From Pleurobrachia bachei (Eukaryota > Ctenophora > Tentaculata > Cydippida > Pleurobrachiidae), in assembly GCA_000695325.1 (NCBI GenBank), contig AVPN01000446.1:10425-39498 (forward strand): a stretch of 29,074 bases of DNA, written 5' to 3'. Below the pieces are notes generated by a model. That model was not told the DNA's origin. It was given only the letters and a program-made list of their open reading frames with translations, and searched no databases. This document shows, piece by piece, positions 11,333-22,202 of the stretch (its first letter is position 1; each line of letters starts with the position of its first letter). The translations under genes were made by a program, and so were the position numbers.

Positions 11333-11779
11333 CCTGTGTACATACAGACTACGGAGCGATTGCATGTTTGTTGTTGACAGCTCCAGGAGAATGGAGCCTG
11401 TCCGACAATGACTTCTGGAGTCAACGCGTCGCTCTTGTTTGTCACGAACGTGACACATGATTCATTATAAGAGACGCGCACGGTTTTGGCGGTAATTAAA
11501 CTTTGCCGGTGAAACCTGTACCATGATGAGTGGTTTTCAGCTTTGGCAGAAATGAAATTTTTGAACCACTAACTACTAAGTAATCTGGTAATGAGTATCG
11601 CTATACATAGTGAGTGAAACACTGTAATTATCTGGGGGTAAATAGTAAAACAAACATGGAAAGAACAGTTGTAAAAGGATCGAATAAAATTCTTTAACCC
11701 GGTAAAAAAATATAATATGCTATTATACCTAAATCTTCGATCTCTCTCGAAAATAAACGATTGTTATTCATAGAAAATA
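11333..11779. other. Intergenic region between convergent talin and sideroflexin
   Basis: No coding sequence is evident. AATAAA at 11683-11688 (+) could serve a long talin 3' UTR. The rest is AT-rich unique sequence. Confidence 0.5.
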
Positions 11780-11939
11780 CTAAAGGCCCTTGTTATAGTA
11801 GACTAGTCTTCTCTCAGGATGTTTCGCCCGGATACTTTCTTGGAGTTCAGTCTCTAGCTTGTCCACAGATATACTCTGGATGGGAGGGAGTGCTGTTAGA
11901 AAATCATCGTACAAGTGTTGGTATGAAGGAGGAAGAGAG

Positions 11940-11973
<34 letters not shown>

Positions 11974-14088
11974 GAGAGAGAGTGAGAGATAATTCATGGA
12001 CAAAGACGCCCATCTCACGTGTAGGCTTTCCGTGCCGTCGATGTAGGAAGCAGCCTATACAAACGGTCTGGATGGCACAACTCTGCCATTTACCAATCGA
12101 TCTAAACCGAGGCAACTTCTCCAGTCGCTCCATCAGGATAGGTGTCAGCACTAGAGAGAATTAGGGGGGTTAGAACTTGAACATCAAGATGAAAATAGTT
12201 CACTAAACACTCCCGTATATTCTTTGATTAGACTGAGAATGGGAGAGAACACTTACACATTCCGGGTGCGGCGATACAGATCCGAGATATGGTAACCTTG
12301 GTTATGGCATTACGGGCAGCCACGGGGCTGTTACCTAACTTGTTACCATTCTCATCGTACACAACTACACCCTCTGGAGGAGTTAGGGGATTAGTACACA
12401 ACTACACCCTCTAGAAGAGTTAGGGGATTAGGGGATTAGTACACAACTACACCCTCTGGAGGAGTTAGGGGATTAGTACACAACTACATCCTCTGGAGGA
12501 GTTAGGGGATTAGTAGTTAGTACACAACTACACCTTCTACAAGAATTTGGATAACCTTGCAAACAATGAACAACAATAAAATATACAGCTGTTATAAGAT
12601 TCTGTTCTCTCTCACTATCTTACCCTTTAGTTCCTGTTGCCTCATGGTCCCATACAATTGGTACAAACGGTGTCGATGTCGGTACTTCCCTTGTTTCCGT
12701 CCAACAAGGGGAGGTGCCCTGCTTCCCAGCACCTTGTTCATTCCTGATATAGAGACATGGTATAACATCACATGTTTCAAGAATGGTAGTCACTTTTAGA
12801 TAACACGTTTCAGAGGAACCTCCTATCTCATATTGTAAAATTTTAACAGTGCAGTCCCTACCAAGTACCACAGCACCAATCCTATCTCTTATTGTAACGT
12901 TTTAACAGTATGGGCCCCTACCAATGGAGGTAGCGGTGGCGAATGATGTGGCGGTGATGTAGGCAGTAAGGATAACACTGTTAGGAAGGGGTTTATCTCC
13001 ACTTCTGTTTGTGAAGTTCACCAGAGCATTGAAGGACTGATTCAACCATTGGCCCAAGAAAATCTCAAGTGGAGACCTGAGGGAGGAGGGTGTAGACTGT
13101 AGAGGTTAGGAGGAAGAGAGAGAGATATTTATAGAGGGATGGAATGAAAGGGAGATTGAGAGAGAGATAGAGAGAGATAGTAAAGGAGAGACATAGTCCA
13201 TAGAGGAAGTGATACTCAAAGCACTTTAGCCGAAAACGATGATAATATAACCCATATTAAATTCAGCTGAGGTCACTACTTTGATAACGCATAACATGAA
13301 AGAAAGATGCTAAAAAAGCATTTAAAGTAAGAGTGGCGGGCCGTGTGCATGTGTTTTCTCACAAAACTTAGTGGATGAACGGGGAGTGCCACCGTGAGAC
13401 TAGCTGGTACTCCCATTGCTATATTACGAGAATCTACCAGGAAGCGGGAGTGTGAAACAATTTGTTGAATAAACGTCATGTCCCTGTCCTGTCTCTCCAT
13501 GTACCATTCTGTTTTATTCCATATTGTAACAATCAAGATAACAAGGGTTTTTAACACTTCCCCCAATATCACAACCCTGTGCACTTGAGCGTGACGGACA
13601 GAATGTTCTGACTGTTTTTAAAGAGTTGTTAAACACCAAAGTTCCATGTCCGATATCAGATAAGACAAGCGGTATGACTTACTTGTAGAAAGCCATTAAA
13701 ATTCCGGTAATTAGCATTCCCCCAGGAACCTGGAAACTCATTCGACCGAGAATGTTCTGTTTGTCTCCCGTCTCTGGGTGAAATGCACTGTCGTGGATAT
13801 ATTTAGCATTCCATAAACCTTCCTCTCCTGATGAGGGGAGCACTCCATCTTCCCTGGGGGCGAGGGACGTGGTTACACATCTAGTGACAAAAACAGGAAG
13901 TTGTCAAACCACTACCATTATATTCGGTACACTCACTTGTATTTTGATACCACAGCTTTGGCGACATCAAGCTCATGATTGGTTTTCAGACAATTAGTAG
14001 GATCGGTAAGGGCAAAGAAATGCCGGTATCGTGCTAGGAAGGTCTCGTCACCCCATCGGGTCTTCGTGATATCGACATCATTTGACAT
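11780..14088 (-). CDS. SFXN: Sideroflexin (mitochondrial inner-membrane amino-acid carrier), seven exons
   Basis: Sideroflexins are multi-pass mitochondrial inner-membrane proteins; SFXN1 carries serine into mitochondria. Exons in gene order: 14088-13937, 13880-13683, 13076-12922, 12743-12624, 12373-12257, 12150-11999, 11875-11780, totalling 990 nt (329 aa; human SFXN1 is about 322). Seen in sequence: TRWGDETFLARYRHFFALTD, NAKYIHDSAFHPETGD, GQWLNQSFNALVNFTNRSGD, DENGNKLG, MRQQELK and the C-terminal HPERRLVYYNKGL. Phases agree throughout. Two stretches (exon 4 and exon 6 with its donor) do not read as sideroflexin as given. They do so exactly when complemented base by base, so the gene is broken in this sequence but probably intact in the organism. 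Confidence 0.92.
11936..11986. repeat. GA/CT microsatellite in sideroflexin intron 6
   Basis: Nearly pure (GA)n on the + strand with one C interruption, directly beside complement tract T1. Read on the gene strand it is a CT-rich tract downstream of the exon 6 donor. Confidence 0.8.
11994..12043 (-). other. Complement-without-reversal tract T1, sideroflexin exon 6 and donor
   Basis: As given, the minus strand reads ...IGCFL then HRRHGKPTREMGVFV with no splice donor. Taking the base-by-base complement (same order) gives VAAVPFGCALYPQKQ followed by a CAG|GTACT donor. This matches the family sequence VFATPLCCALFPQK and splices in phase 0 to SISVDKLETEL at 11875. The upper limit is 12043 or 12044. 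The lower limit is at or below 11997. A 50-nt length fits but is not proven. Confidence 0.85.
12358..12540 (-). repeat. Tandem repeats carrying a copied 3' splice site (sideroflexin intron 4 / exon 5)
   Basis: About five copies of a roughly 36-nt unit (TACACAACTACACCCTCT followed by GGAGGAGTTAGGGGATTAG on +) are arrayed here. On the gene strand each full copy holds CTCCAG|AGGGTGTAGTTGTGTA, i.e. the acceptor plus the first codons of exon 5. The most downstream copy (12375/12374) leads into the true exon. Confidence 0.85.
12646..12697 (-). other. Complement-without-reversal tract T2, sideroflexin exon 4
   Basis: Between PLVGR and MRQQELK the gene strand reads a basic, non-family sequence. Complementing 12649-12696 in place gives FVPFMAVAVANMVNIP, which matches the conserved sideroflexin FVPFAAVAAANCINIP segment with identical length. 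Flanking codons limit the tract to 48-52 nt. Confidence 0.88.
13077..13682 (-). other. Sideroflexin intron 2
   Basis: This 606-nt intron has a GTAAGT donor at 13682/13681 and a CTCAG acceptor at 13078/13077. Near the 3' end it contains CT/GA-rich low-complexity sequence (13095-13200). No gene is seen. Confidence 0.7.
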
Positions 14089-14604
14089 CAATGACCGCTA
14101 GATATTAGATAAAGGATATGGGATGAATTGTATTTCGTCAACGTGGAAAGAATGGTCTAAGCGAGTCAAAGGATTGCTACACTGTAGTAACACTGAGTAA
14201 GAAGATTTCTACACTGTAGTAAGAATGCAAAGAATGCGGTGTTGCAAAGAAAACACTGGGTATATTGCGTGCATAAATAATTCATTCTCTGAGTCATAAA
14301 TAGTATAGCTTTATACATGTCATAAATAGTGTAAAATCAGTGTAAAGCAACACTCATATAAGCCACCCTGTAAAGTGGAACACCCTACCCCCTCATCATG
14401 GGGACGTGAAACTCGATATTTAGGCAAATCACAGAGAAGATAAATTAGATCCTATTTCGTGGGTGAGGGGAGAGGGAGTTAGATAAACATTTCCAGTCTC
14501 TACACAAACAATATCAGGGCCTCGCCGGGCCTCATATATACAACAAATATATCACCCAGCACTGGCCACGTGTCATATAATACATTTCACACCCAGGAAC
14601 GTGC
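14089..14604. other. Intergenic: TALPID3 3' flank and sideroflexin upstream region
   Basis: 516 nt between the TALPID3 stop and the sideroflexin ATG, both on the minus strand. There are short repeated phrases (CACTGTAGTAA at about 14180 and 14211; GTCATAAATAGT at about 14293 and 14319). No coding sequence or clear core promoter was identified. Confidence 0.5.
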
Positions 14605-17600
14605 TCAGAAGCTATCACTGCCCGTTACCCCTCCCTCCGAATAACTATAATCCTCCAGGTTGAGACCCAAGAAGGGCGGAGGTGAGGGGCTTGCATCTGG
14701 TAGTGGGGTAACCAGCTCAAGTGTCTCAAAGTTCTCCGCACTCTGCGTCTTGGGTAGGGGACTAGGGGTGGTGAGGGAGGGCCGTCTAGCTGGTGTAGGT
14801 GGTTTCCGATCCTCTGGAGGGGCTGGAGCAGGGGGTGAGTAGTGTGGAGACTGATGTTGTTGAGATGGAGTAGCGTTGGTTCTCATCTCGTAAACATGCC
14901 TGATTTGGGGGTCTCTGATGGCTTGTAGTGCGGCGATGTTACCCGGGGAGAGAGGCCACTCTCCCTCACTCAGGGGCCCACCCAGTAGACTCAACTCGCT
15001 AGGAACCCCACCTGGCAGTATCTCTCCAGCTGATATCGGGTTATCAGTAACTGAATAGCTGACCGTCATTACACTCGAGTGCATGGTGCTACTACTTCTA
15101 GGATCGCCCACCATCACCTCCTCTTCCCCATCCTCTTCAGTGTGATCTAGGGGGTGCTGGGAGATCAGGGAGTGATCTGTTTCCCGGGGTGTCTCAACCC
15201 CAATACTGTGCTGCCCGATCGTAGGATCGTGGTGCTGAGTTGTTGGAGAAGTGGCAACAGTCAGACCCGGGGTATAAACCTGTCTGTAGCTGATCTCCTG
15301 GTCTGTTAGATCCAGGGGAACTTGTTCCAGAGTGTCTTCCAGAGTATTGTTCAAGATAGGGGCTCGCTGTTTGGGTTCCACTGGTGGCTGTCTGGTGGGG
15401 AGCTCATTGATTGACATTTCATCGGACATGTCGTTAATGTCTCGTGGAGAGAGGAACGGTTCAGGGGACATACTGGGGGTGTTAGGGGAGAAGGGAGGAG
15501 ACTTGTTACCCGAACTAGACCGAGAGGAATGTGTGAAACTGGGGGTAACCACAATGGAGAGAGATGAAGTTGTTCGACTGCTGTCCGTGATTTCCTCAAA
15601 TGTGTTACCAGAATATGATGCTTCTTTTACACTCTCAGACTGAACTTCTTTCTTCCCTTCTGTTCCACCAGCTTCAATTCTCTGTGCAATCCGCCCCTCA
15701 GTCTCTTCAGCTATAACCTCAGCTACCAGAGCGTGTATTTGGTGGGGTGTGAGACCGGCTGCCTTAGCTCCCCGGTACACTTCCTCCCCTAGGAGAGCTC
15801 TTAGCTCCCCATCAACACCCGGATCCTGATCCTCTTGTAGGAGTGGCTGGAGCAGGGGGTGAGTAGTGTGGAGACTGATGTTGTTGAGATGGAGTAGCGT
15901 TGGTTCTCATCTCGTAAACATGCCTGATTTGGGGGTCTCTGATGGCTTGTAGTGCGGCGATGTTACCCGGGGAGAGAGGCCACTCTCCCTCACTCAGGGG
16001 CCCACCCAGTAGACTCAACTCGCTAGGAACCCCACCTGGCAGTATCTCTCCAGCTGATATCGGGTTATCAGTAACTGAATAGCTGACCGTCATTACACTC
16101 GAGTGCATGGTGCTACTACTTCTAGGATCGCCCACCATCACCTCCTCTTCCCCATCCTCTTCAGTGTGATCTAGGGGGTGCTGGGAGATCAGGGAGTGAT
16201 CTGTTTCCCGGGGTGTCTCAACCCCAATACTGTGCTGCCCGATCGTAGGATCGTGGTGCTGAGTTGTTGGAGAAGTGGCAACAGTCAGACCCGGGGTATA
16301 AACCTGTCTGTAGCTGATCTCCTGGTCTGTTAGATCCAGGGGAACTTGTTCCAGAGTGTCTTCCAGAGTATTGTTCAAGATAGGGGCTCGCTGTTTGGGT
16401 TCCACTGGTGGCTGTCTGGTGGGGAGCTCATTGATTGACATTTCATCGGACATGTCGTTAATGTCTCGTGGAGAGAGGAACGGTTCAGGGGACATACTGG
16501 GGGTGTTAGGGGAGAAGGGAGGAGACTTGTTACCCGAACTAGACCGAGAGGAATGTGTGAAACTGGGGGTAACCACAATGGAGAGAGATGAAGTTGTTCG
16601 ACTGCTGTCCGTGATTTCCTCAAATGTGTTACCAGAATATGATGCTTCTTTTACACTCTCAGACTGAACTTCTTTCTTCCCTTCTGTTCCACCAGCTTCA
16701 ATTCTCTGTGCAATCCGCCCCTCAGTCTCTTCAGCTATAACCTCAGCTACTAGGGCGTGTATTTGGTGGGGTGTGAGGCCCGCTGCCTTGGCTCCCCGGT
16801 ACACTTCCTCTCCCAGTAGGGCCCTTAGCTCCTCATCAACACCTGGGTCCTCGTCCTCCTGAAGGAGTCTCTGCAGTATAGCATCCTCTATCTCACCCAG
16901 GCACTGCTCCCTTGTAGAGGTAGGAGGTTGTTGAAGTTCAGAATATCGGGAGATATGTTGTTGTTGAGGTTTCCATTCCACTCGTTTAGTGGGCGGTGCA
17001 GTTACCTTTCTCCTCTCTCTTCCACCCCGTACAAAGTGTACAAAACTCTCCTCCGATGATGACGTCAGCAGATCACTGGTATTTGTCTCATCAAGAAGGT
17101 GCTTGTTGATTAGCTGGTGAAGTGGTGACACACCACATGATACGTCCACTTGATCCACCCTACTGACACCCACCCCAATATCCTCCCTCTCCTCTAGGTG
17201 GGTGACACCCACCCCTACAGTCCTCTCCGTAAGGGGTGTCCTCCCCACCCCAACATCTGTCTTCCTGTCCTCCAATCTACTGATTCCAGCTGATACATCA
17301 CGGTACCTTGATACTGAACGGGGGCAGAGAGGTGTACTACTGGTCTCGGGTACCATCCTACATCCCAGTGAGATACTCCTGGGAAGATCATGGTCCACCC
17401 TTCTGGTAGACCTACTATCCTGAATAACTGGTAGGATCTGGTCCTCTTGTTTTCGGAGGTACCCCAGGTTAGCTTTGATCCTTTGGTGTTCATTTTCCTT
17501 CCGTACCTTCTCATACAACAGTTTTTTATCAGCCAGACTTAGTTTGTCCTTCCTCATCTTAGCAGTGGTTTTCTTCTTTTCAGGGATGTTTTCCTTCTGG

Positions 17601-20600
17601 GCGGGTTTCTTCTTCTTTCCCTTCAGTCGCTCCTCTCTCAGTTCCTGGTTGACCTTGTCCATCGCTTCCGCCACCTTCCTCTCTATCTCTGCCTCTGCTT
17701 CCCCCGTCCTCTCACAGTTGAATGTAGCATCCAGTGCAAACCTCCCCTCATCAACCTCTCTTTTCCGCTCCTCGGCCTCTCTCAGCAGCTGTCTTGCCTC
17801 CAGAATGTAGGCAGGAGTTGTGTAGTGACTTGCAAGGGCGGACCCTTATAGGGCTCTGACCTAGAGCCGATCCATAAATAGACGGAGTGGCCGAGATTTC
17901 TCCGACCTTCGCAGCTCTTCGACCTCATTTCGAGTTCGTTTCACCTCCGCCAGAGCATCTCTCATTTTCAGGTCCATTTCTTCCAGTCTCCGTTGTCCTT
18001 CCCTCATTATATCCAGCTGTTTCTCTCCAGCTGTTTCTCTTTCATCCTCTCTATCCCTCTCCACAGCCTGATCAATAAAACGCTGCCTAATTTCCACCGC
18101 ACTAGGTCGGGGAGCTGTCCTGGGTACAGGTACAGACCTGGGGTTGAGGGGGGTAGCAACCTCTGGTAACAGAGTCAGATCTAGTGTTGGGTCCGTCATA
18201 TGGGCCTGAGGAAATCCACTATTACCACCCATATCTTTAGAAACATCACACCGGATATCCACATGTTGTTGCTGTTTCTCTTGTTGCTTCTCATATTTCC
18301 TCTCCTCCAACTGAGCAGCCAGTCTCTCCAGCTGCAGCTGAACATCTCTCTGTAGTTGCTGGTAAGGTGCTGTAGCGGCAACCGCAGCCGCGACCGCAGC
18401 CGCGATCTGAGATGACTGATCAGGGATCACTTGTTGTTCTGTTGTAGCTCTCCTAACCAACACAGGACCCTTCTCAATGGCCGTGCTACCCTTCTGTAGG
18501 GCTTGTCGGGCTGACAGTGCTGCGGAGGGATGCCGCTCAACTGTTACCCGTTCAGTAGGCGGTGGTGGTACTGAGGATGTGGGTCTGAGGATACCCTGGG
18601 GGAGGCCGGATGTGGTGGAGATACTGGGAAGGGCAGCTGGGGGCTGTGTGGTTTGAGAGGTGGAAAGGGCAGTTCGGGGTTGAGATGTTTGGGAGGTGGA
18701 AAGGACAGGGCGGGCTGTTGGAGTACTGGAACCTACCACTTTCTCAGATTTTAGGGAGGACAGATTGGAGGACAGGTTACTGGTGGTTGTACTGGTGCTA
18801 GTGCGTGTGTAGGATGATTCTATATGATCACGTGACGTGTTACTGTACCCACTCTCCACCCTCTCCACAACACACGGTGAGCTCTCCTCCCCGTCTCTTG
18901 TTGGAATGAGGTCTACCTCTCCGACCGTTACTATGGAAACGGAACTCGAGGTGATACTGGGTGCCACTATGAAGTTGTTCGACTGCTGTCCGTGATTTCC
19001 TCAAATGTGTTACCAGAATAGGATGCTTCCTTGACACTCTCAGAATAAGCTTCTTTTTGTGCTTCTTTTCCAATCTTCCCTTCTGCTACCTGTCCACCAG
19101 CTTCAATTCTCTGTGATATTCTTCCCTCAGTCTCTTCAGCTATAACCTCAGCTACCAGAGCGTGTATTTGGTGGGGTGTGAGACCGGCTGCCTTAGCTCC
19201 CCGGTACACTTCCTCCCCTAGGAGAGCTCTTAGCTCCCCATCAACACCCGGATCCTGATCCTCTTGTAGGAGTCTCTCCAGTATCGCATCTTCTATCTCA
19301 CCCAGACACTGCTCTCTTGTAGAGGTGGGAGGTTGTTGAGGTTCAGGATATCGTGAGATAAGTTGTTGTTGAGGCTTCCATTCCACTCGTTTAGTGGGCG
19401 GTGGAGTTACCTTTCTCCTCTCTCTTCCACCCCGTACAAAGTGTACAAAACTATCCTCCGATGATGACGTCAGCAGATCACTGGTATTTGTCTCATCAGG
19501 AAGGTGCTTGTTGATTAGCTGGTGAAGTGGTGACACACCACATGATACGTCCACTTGATCCACCCTACTGACACCCACCCCAATATCCTCCCTCTCCTCT
19601 AGGTGGGTGACACCCACCCCTACAGTCCTCTCCGTAAGGGGTGTCCTCCCCACCCCAACATCTGTCTTCCTGTCCTCCTCCAATCTACTGATCCCAGCTG
19701 ATACATCACGGTACCTTGATACTGAACGGGGGCAGAGAGGTGTACTACTGGTCTCGGGTACCATCCTACATCCCAGTGAGATACTCCTGGGAAGATCATG
19801 GTCCACCCTTCTGGTAGACCTACTATCCTGAATAACTGGTAGGATCTGGTCCTCTTGTTTTCGGAGGTACCCCAGGTTAGCTTTGATCCTTTGGTGTTCA
19901 TTTTCCTTCCGTACCTTCTCATACAACAGTTTTTTGTCGGCTAGACTTAGTTTATCCTTCCTCATCTTAGCAATTGTTTTCTTCTTCTCAGGGATGTTTT
20001 CCTTCTTGATGGGCTTCTTCTTCTTCCCCTTCATCCTCTCCTCTCTCAGTTCCTGATTGACCTTGTCCATCGCTTCCGCCACCTTCCTCTCTATCTCTGC
20101 CTCTGCTTCTCCCGTCCTTTCACAGTTGAATGTAGCATCCAGAGCAAACCTCCCCTCGTCCACCTCTCTTTTCCGTTCCTCCGCCTCTCTCAGCAGCTGT
20201 CTCGCCTCCAGAATGTAGGCAGGAGTTGTGTAGTGACTCGCATCCCGCCTGGGAATATCCCGAGACTGGATCTCGGCTAGGTATTTATCTGCAAGTGGTC
20301 GAGATTTCTCTGATCTCCGCAGCTCTTCGACCTCATTTCTAGTTCGTTTCACCTCCGCTAAGGCATCTCTCATTTTCAGATCCATTTCCTCCAGTCTCCG
20401 TTGTCCTTCCCTCATTATATCCATCTGTTTCTCCCCGGCCCTTTCTCGTTCATCCTCCCTATCCCTCTCCACAGCCTGATCAATAAACCGCTGCCTAATC
20501 TCCACCGCACTAGGTCGGGGAGCTGTCCTGGGTACAGGTACAGACCTGGGGTTGAGGGGGGTAGCAACCTCTGGTAACAGAGTCAGATCTAGTGTTGGGT

Positions 20601-21702
20601 CCGTCATATGGGCCTGTGGAAATCCACTGTTACCCATATCTTTAGAAACATCACACCGGATATCCACATGTTGTTGCTGTTTCTCTTGTTGCTTCTCATA
20701 TTTCCTCTCCTCCAACTGAGCAGCCAGTCTCTCCAGCTGCAGCTGAACATCTCTCTGTTCAACGACCATTCCACGACATCGCCGTTCCGCAGCCGCGACC
20801 GCAGCCGCGATCTGAGATGACTGATCAGGGATCACTTGTTGTTCTGTTGTAGCTCTCCTAACCAACACAGGACCCTTCTCAATGGCCGTGCTACCCTTCT
20901 GTAGGGCTTGTCGGGCTGACAGTGCTGCGGAGGGATGCCGCTCAACTGTTACCCGTTCAGTAGGCGGTGGTGGTACTGAGGATGTGGGTCTGAGGATACC
21001 CTGGGGGAGGCCGGATGTGGTGGAGATACTGGGAAGGGCAGCTGGGGGCTGTGTGGTTTGAGAGGTGGAAAGGACAGTTCGGGGTTGAGATGTTTGGGAG
21101 GTGGAAAGGACAGTTCGGGCTGTTGGAGTACTGGAACCTACCACTTTCTCAGATTTTAGGGAGGACAGATTGGAGGACAGGTTACTGGTGGTTGTACTGG
21201 TGTTAGTGCGGGTGTAGGATGATTCTATATGGTCACGTGATCTGTCACGTGATGTGTCGCGTGACGTGTTACTGTACCCACTCTCCACCCTCTCCACAAC
21301 ACAAAGGGAACTCTCCTCCCCGTCTCTTGTTGGAATGAGGTCTACCTCCCCGACCGTTACTATGGAAACTGAACTCGAGGTGATACTGGGTGCCACTAAA
21401 TGCACACTGTCATCCACCATCACTCCACTAATCCTAGCTGGTGTACGGTGCTCCGTCGTCACCTGCTCGCCCTCTTCGACTAATGATCTCTGTTCCTCCA
21501 TAAAATGTGATCTCTCTCCTTCTCTGAGAGTTGATCTCTCTCCCTCTCTGAGAGTAGATCTCTCACTGCACCCTGACCGCCTCATAACATCTTCAGTGCT
21601 CAGTTCCCGGACCTTCCTAGCCTTGATCCGGACACTACTACAGGAGGAACTGCTGAGAAGACTGTCTACTGCTGCGGTGGTTATCCGCAGAATATCAGCC
21701 AT
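14605..21702 (-). CDS. KIAA0586: TALPID3 (KIAA0586) centrosomal/ciliary protein, intronless body disrupted by duplications
   Basis: TALPID3 is a distal-centriole protein needed for ciliogenesis. ATG at 21702-21700 directly follows a polypyrimidine tract and TAG, so a 5' UTR or coding exon lies upstream. The first 911 codons (21702-18970) are open: Ser/Thr-rich N-terminus; coiled coil at about residues 415-475 and 485-560 (RRLEEMDLKMRDALAEVKRT, ILEARQLLREAEERK); Lys-rich patch near 564; conserved segment near 800 (EDAILERLLQ ... LTPHQIHALVAEVIAEE). The C-terminal part comes from 15780-14605 and includes SVTDNPISAGEIL and ends NLEDYSYSEGGVTGSDSF, comparable to the end of vertebrate TALPID3 (NLED...SSGADTF). 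A collapsed gene gives about 1,230 aa. As given, duplications D3 and D4 and complement tracts T3 and T4 prevent one continuous reading frame. Confidence 0.85.
14821..16868 (-). repeat. Direct duplication D3 of the TALPID3 C-terminal region (14821-15844, 15845-16868)
   Basis: Two 1,024-nt units abut at 15844/15845 and look identical except for scattered substitutions in the last ~110 nt of each unit (about 15735-15844 against 16759-16868). At the join the gene-strand frame passes from PPAPA into LQEDQDPGVD-type sequence out of frame (PAPATPTRGSGSGC, stop). Confidence 0.93.
17835..17884 (-). other. Complement-without-reversal tract T3 (TALPID3, D4 unit 1)
   Basis: All 50 bases are the complement, in the same 5'-3' order, of 20243-20292 in the other unit. 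The flanks resume ordinary near-identity on both sides at a constant offset of 2,408. The unit-2 version encodes PLADKYLAEIQSRDIPRRDA. The unit-1 version breaks the frame (stop after RLFMDRL), so unit 1 carries the altered version. Confidence 0.97.
20759..20786 (-). other. Complement-without-reversal tract T4 (TALPID3, D4 unit 2)
   Basis: All 28 bases are the same-order complement of 18354-18381, with matching flanks (CTCTCTGT before, CCGCAGCC after). Unit 1 encodes AAVAATAPYQQLQRD; unit 2 encodes AAERRCRGMVVEQRD. The frame stays open but about nine residues are replaced. The Ala/Gln version fits its surroundings better, so unit 2 is probably the altered copy. Confidence 0.96.
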
Positions 21703-22167
21703 CTAGACAGAGAGAGAAGGGTTAGATATAATACTATTTTACTCAATGTGTTGGGGTACTTGCTGGTAGAGGGGTGCCTTCCACCCCGCATTGTATGGCG
21801 GTGCCATACCCCATTTGATTCTCAGATCAATATGGTCGGCGGCGCCAAACAGACCTCGCAGCCTACTGCATGCAATGAACACATATTACCAAATACCATT
21901 TACAGGTTAAGAAATAAAGCGTGAAATTTTTAATGCAAGACTGTTTTGTGAAGGAAATTAAATTCATAAAAACTGAAATTCCCAAAAATTACCAGATACA
22001 ACAAAACGTCAGCCATATCAACGGCCTTTAATACAACAACAGATAAGATCTAAAATCTACAGACAGAACGTAAAATAATTCATCTAAACACAGTCACACA
22101 CATTTTAATTTCTAATTCTACCTACAAAAGGCTGCAAAAATGAGGATTCAATTCTTGCTCAGATCTC

Positions 22168-22173
22168 TTTATT
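22168..22173 (-). terminator. Poly(A) signal AATAAA, duplicate copy
   Basis: TTTATT on + is AATAAA on the gene strand. It is 30 nt past the duplicated DUF885 stop codon. Confidence 0.6.
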
Positions 22174-22202
22174 CAAAATGAGGGTCTATTGAAAGTATAA
22201 CA

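Larger units (their letters stand above)
16588..21398 (-). repeat. Direct duplication D4 of the TALPID3 central region (16588-18968, 18970-21398)
   Basis: At 18969 the sequence returns to ATGAAGTTGTTCGACTGCTG (source 16588). The units are about 2.4 kb and differ by scattered substitutions, in-frame indels (for example the expanded CACGTGA motif at 21233-21270) and the two complement tracts. Collapsing them is required for a single TALPID3 frame. Confidence 0.92.

Noticed and set aside
11780-12151. Continuous 123-aa ORF as the sideroflexin C-terminus
   Set aside because: It reads through the complement tract and a GA microsatellite. Splicing at 11999 and 11875 after correcting T1 gives the conserved family sequence.
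12358-12540. CRISPR-like array
   Set aside because: Adjacent tandem copies have no unique spacers, in an animal intron and exon boundary. It is a simple minisatellite.
13276-13584. 102-aa minus-strand ORF
   Set aside because: It lies wholly in sideroflexin intron 2, which has good splice sites on both sides and no recognisable protein similarity.
17835-17884. Micro-inversion explanation for the TALPID3 mismatch
   Set aside because: The reverse complement of 20243-20292 does not match 17835-17884; only the unreversed complement does, at every position.
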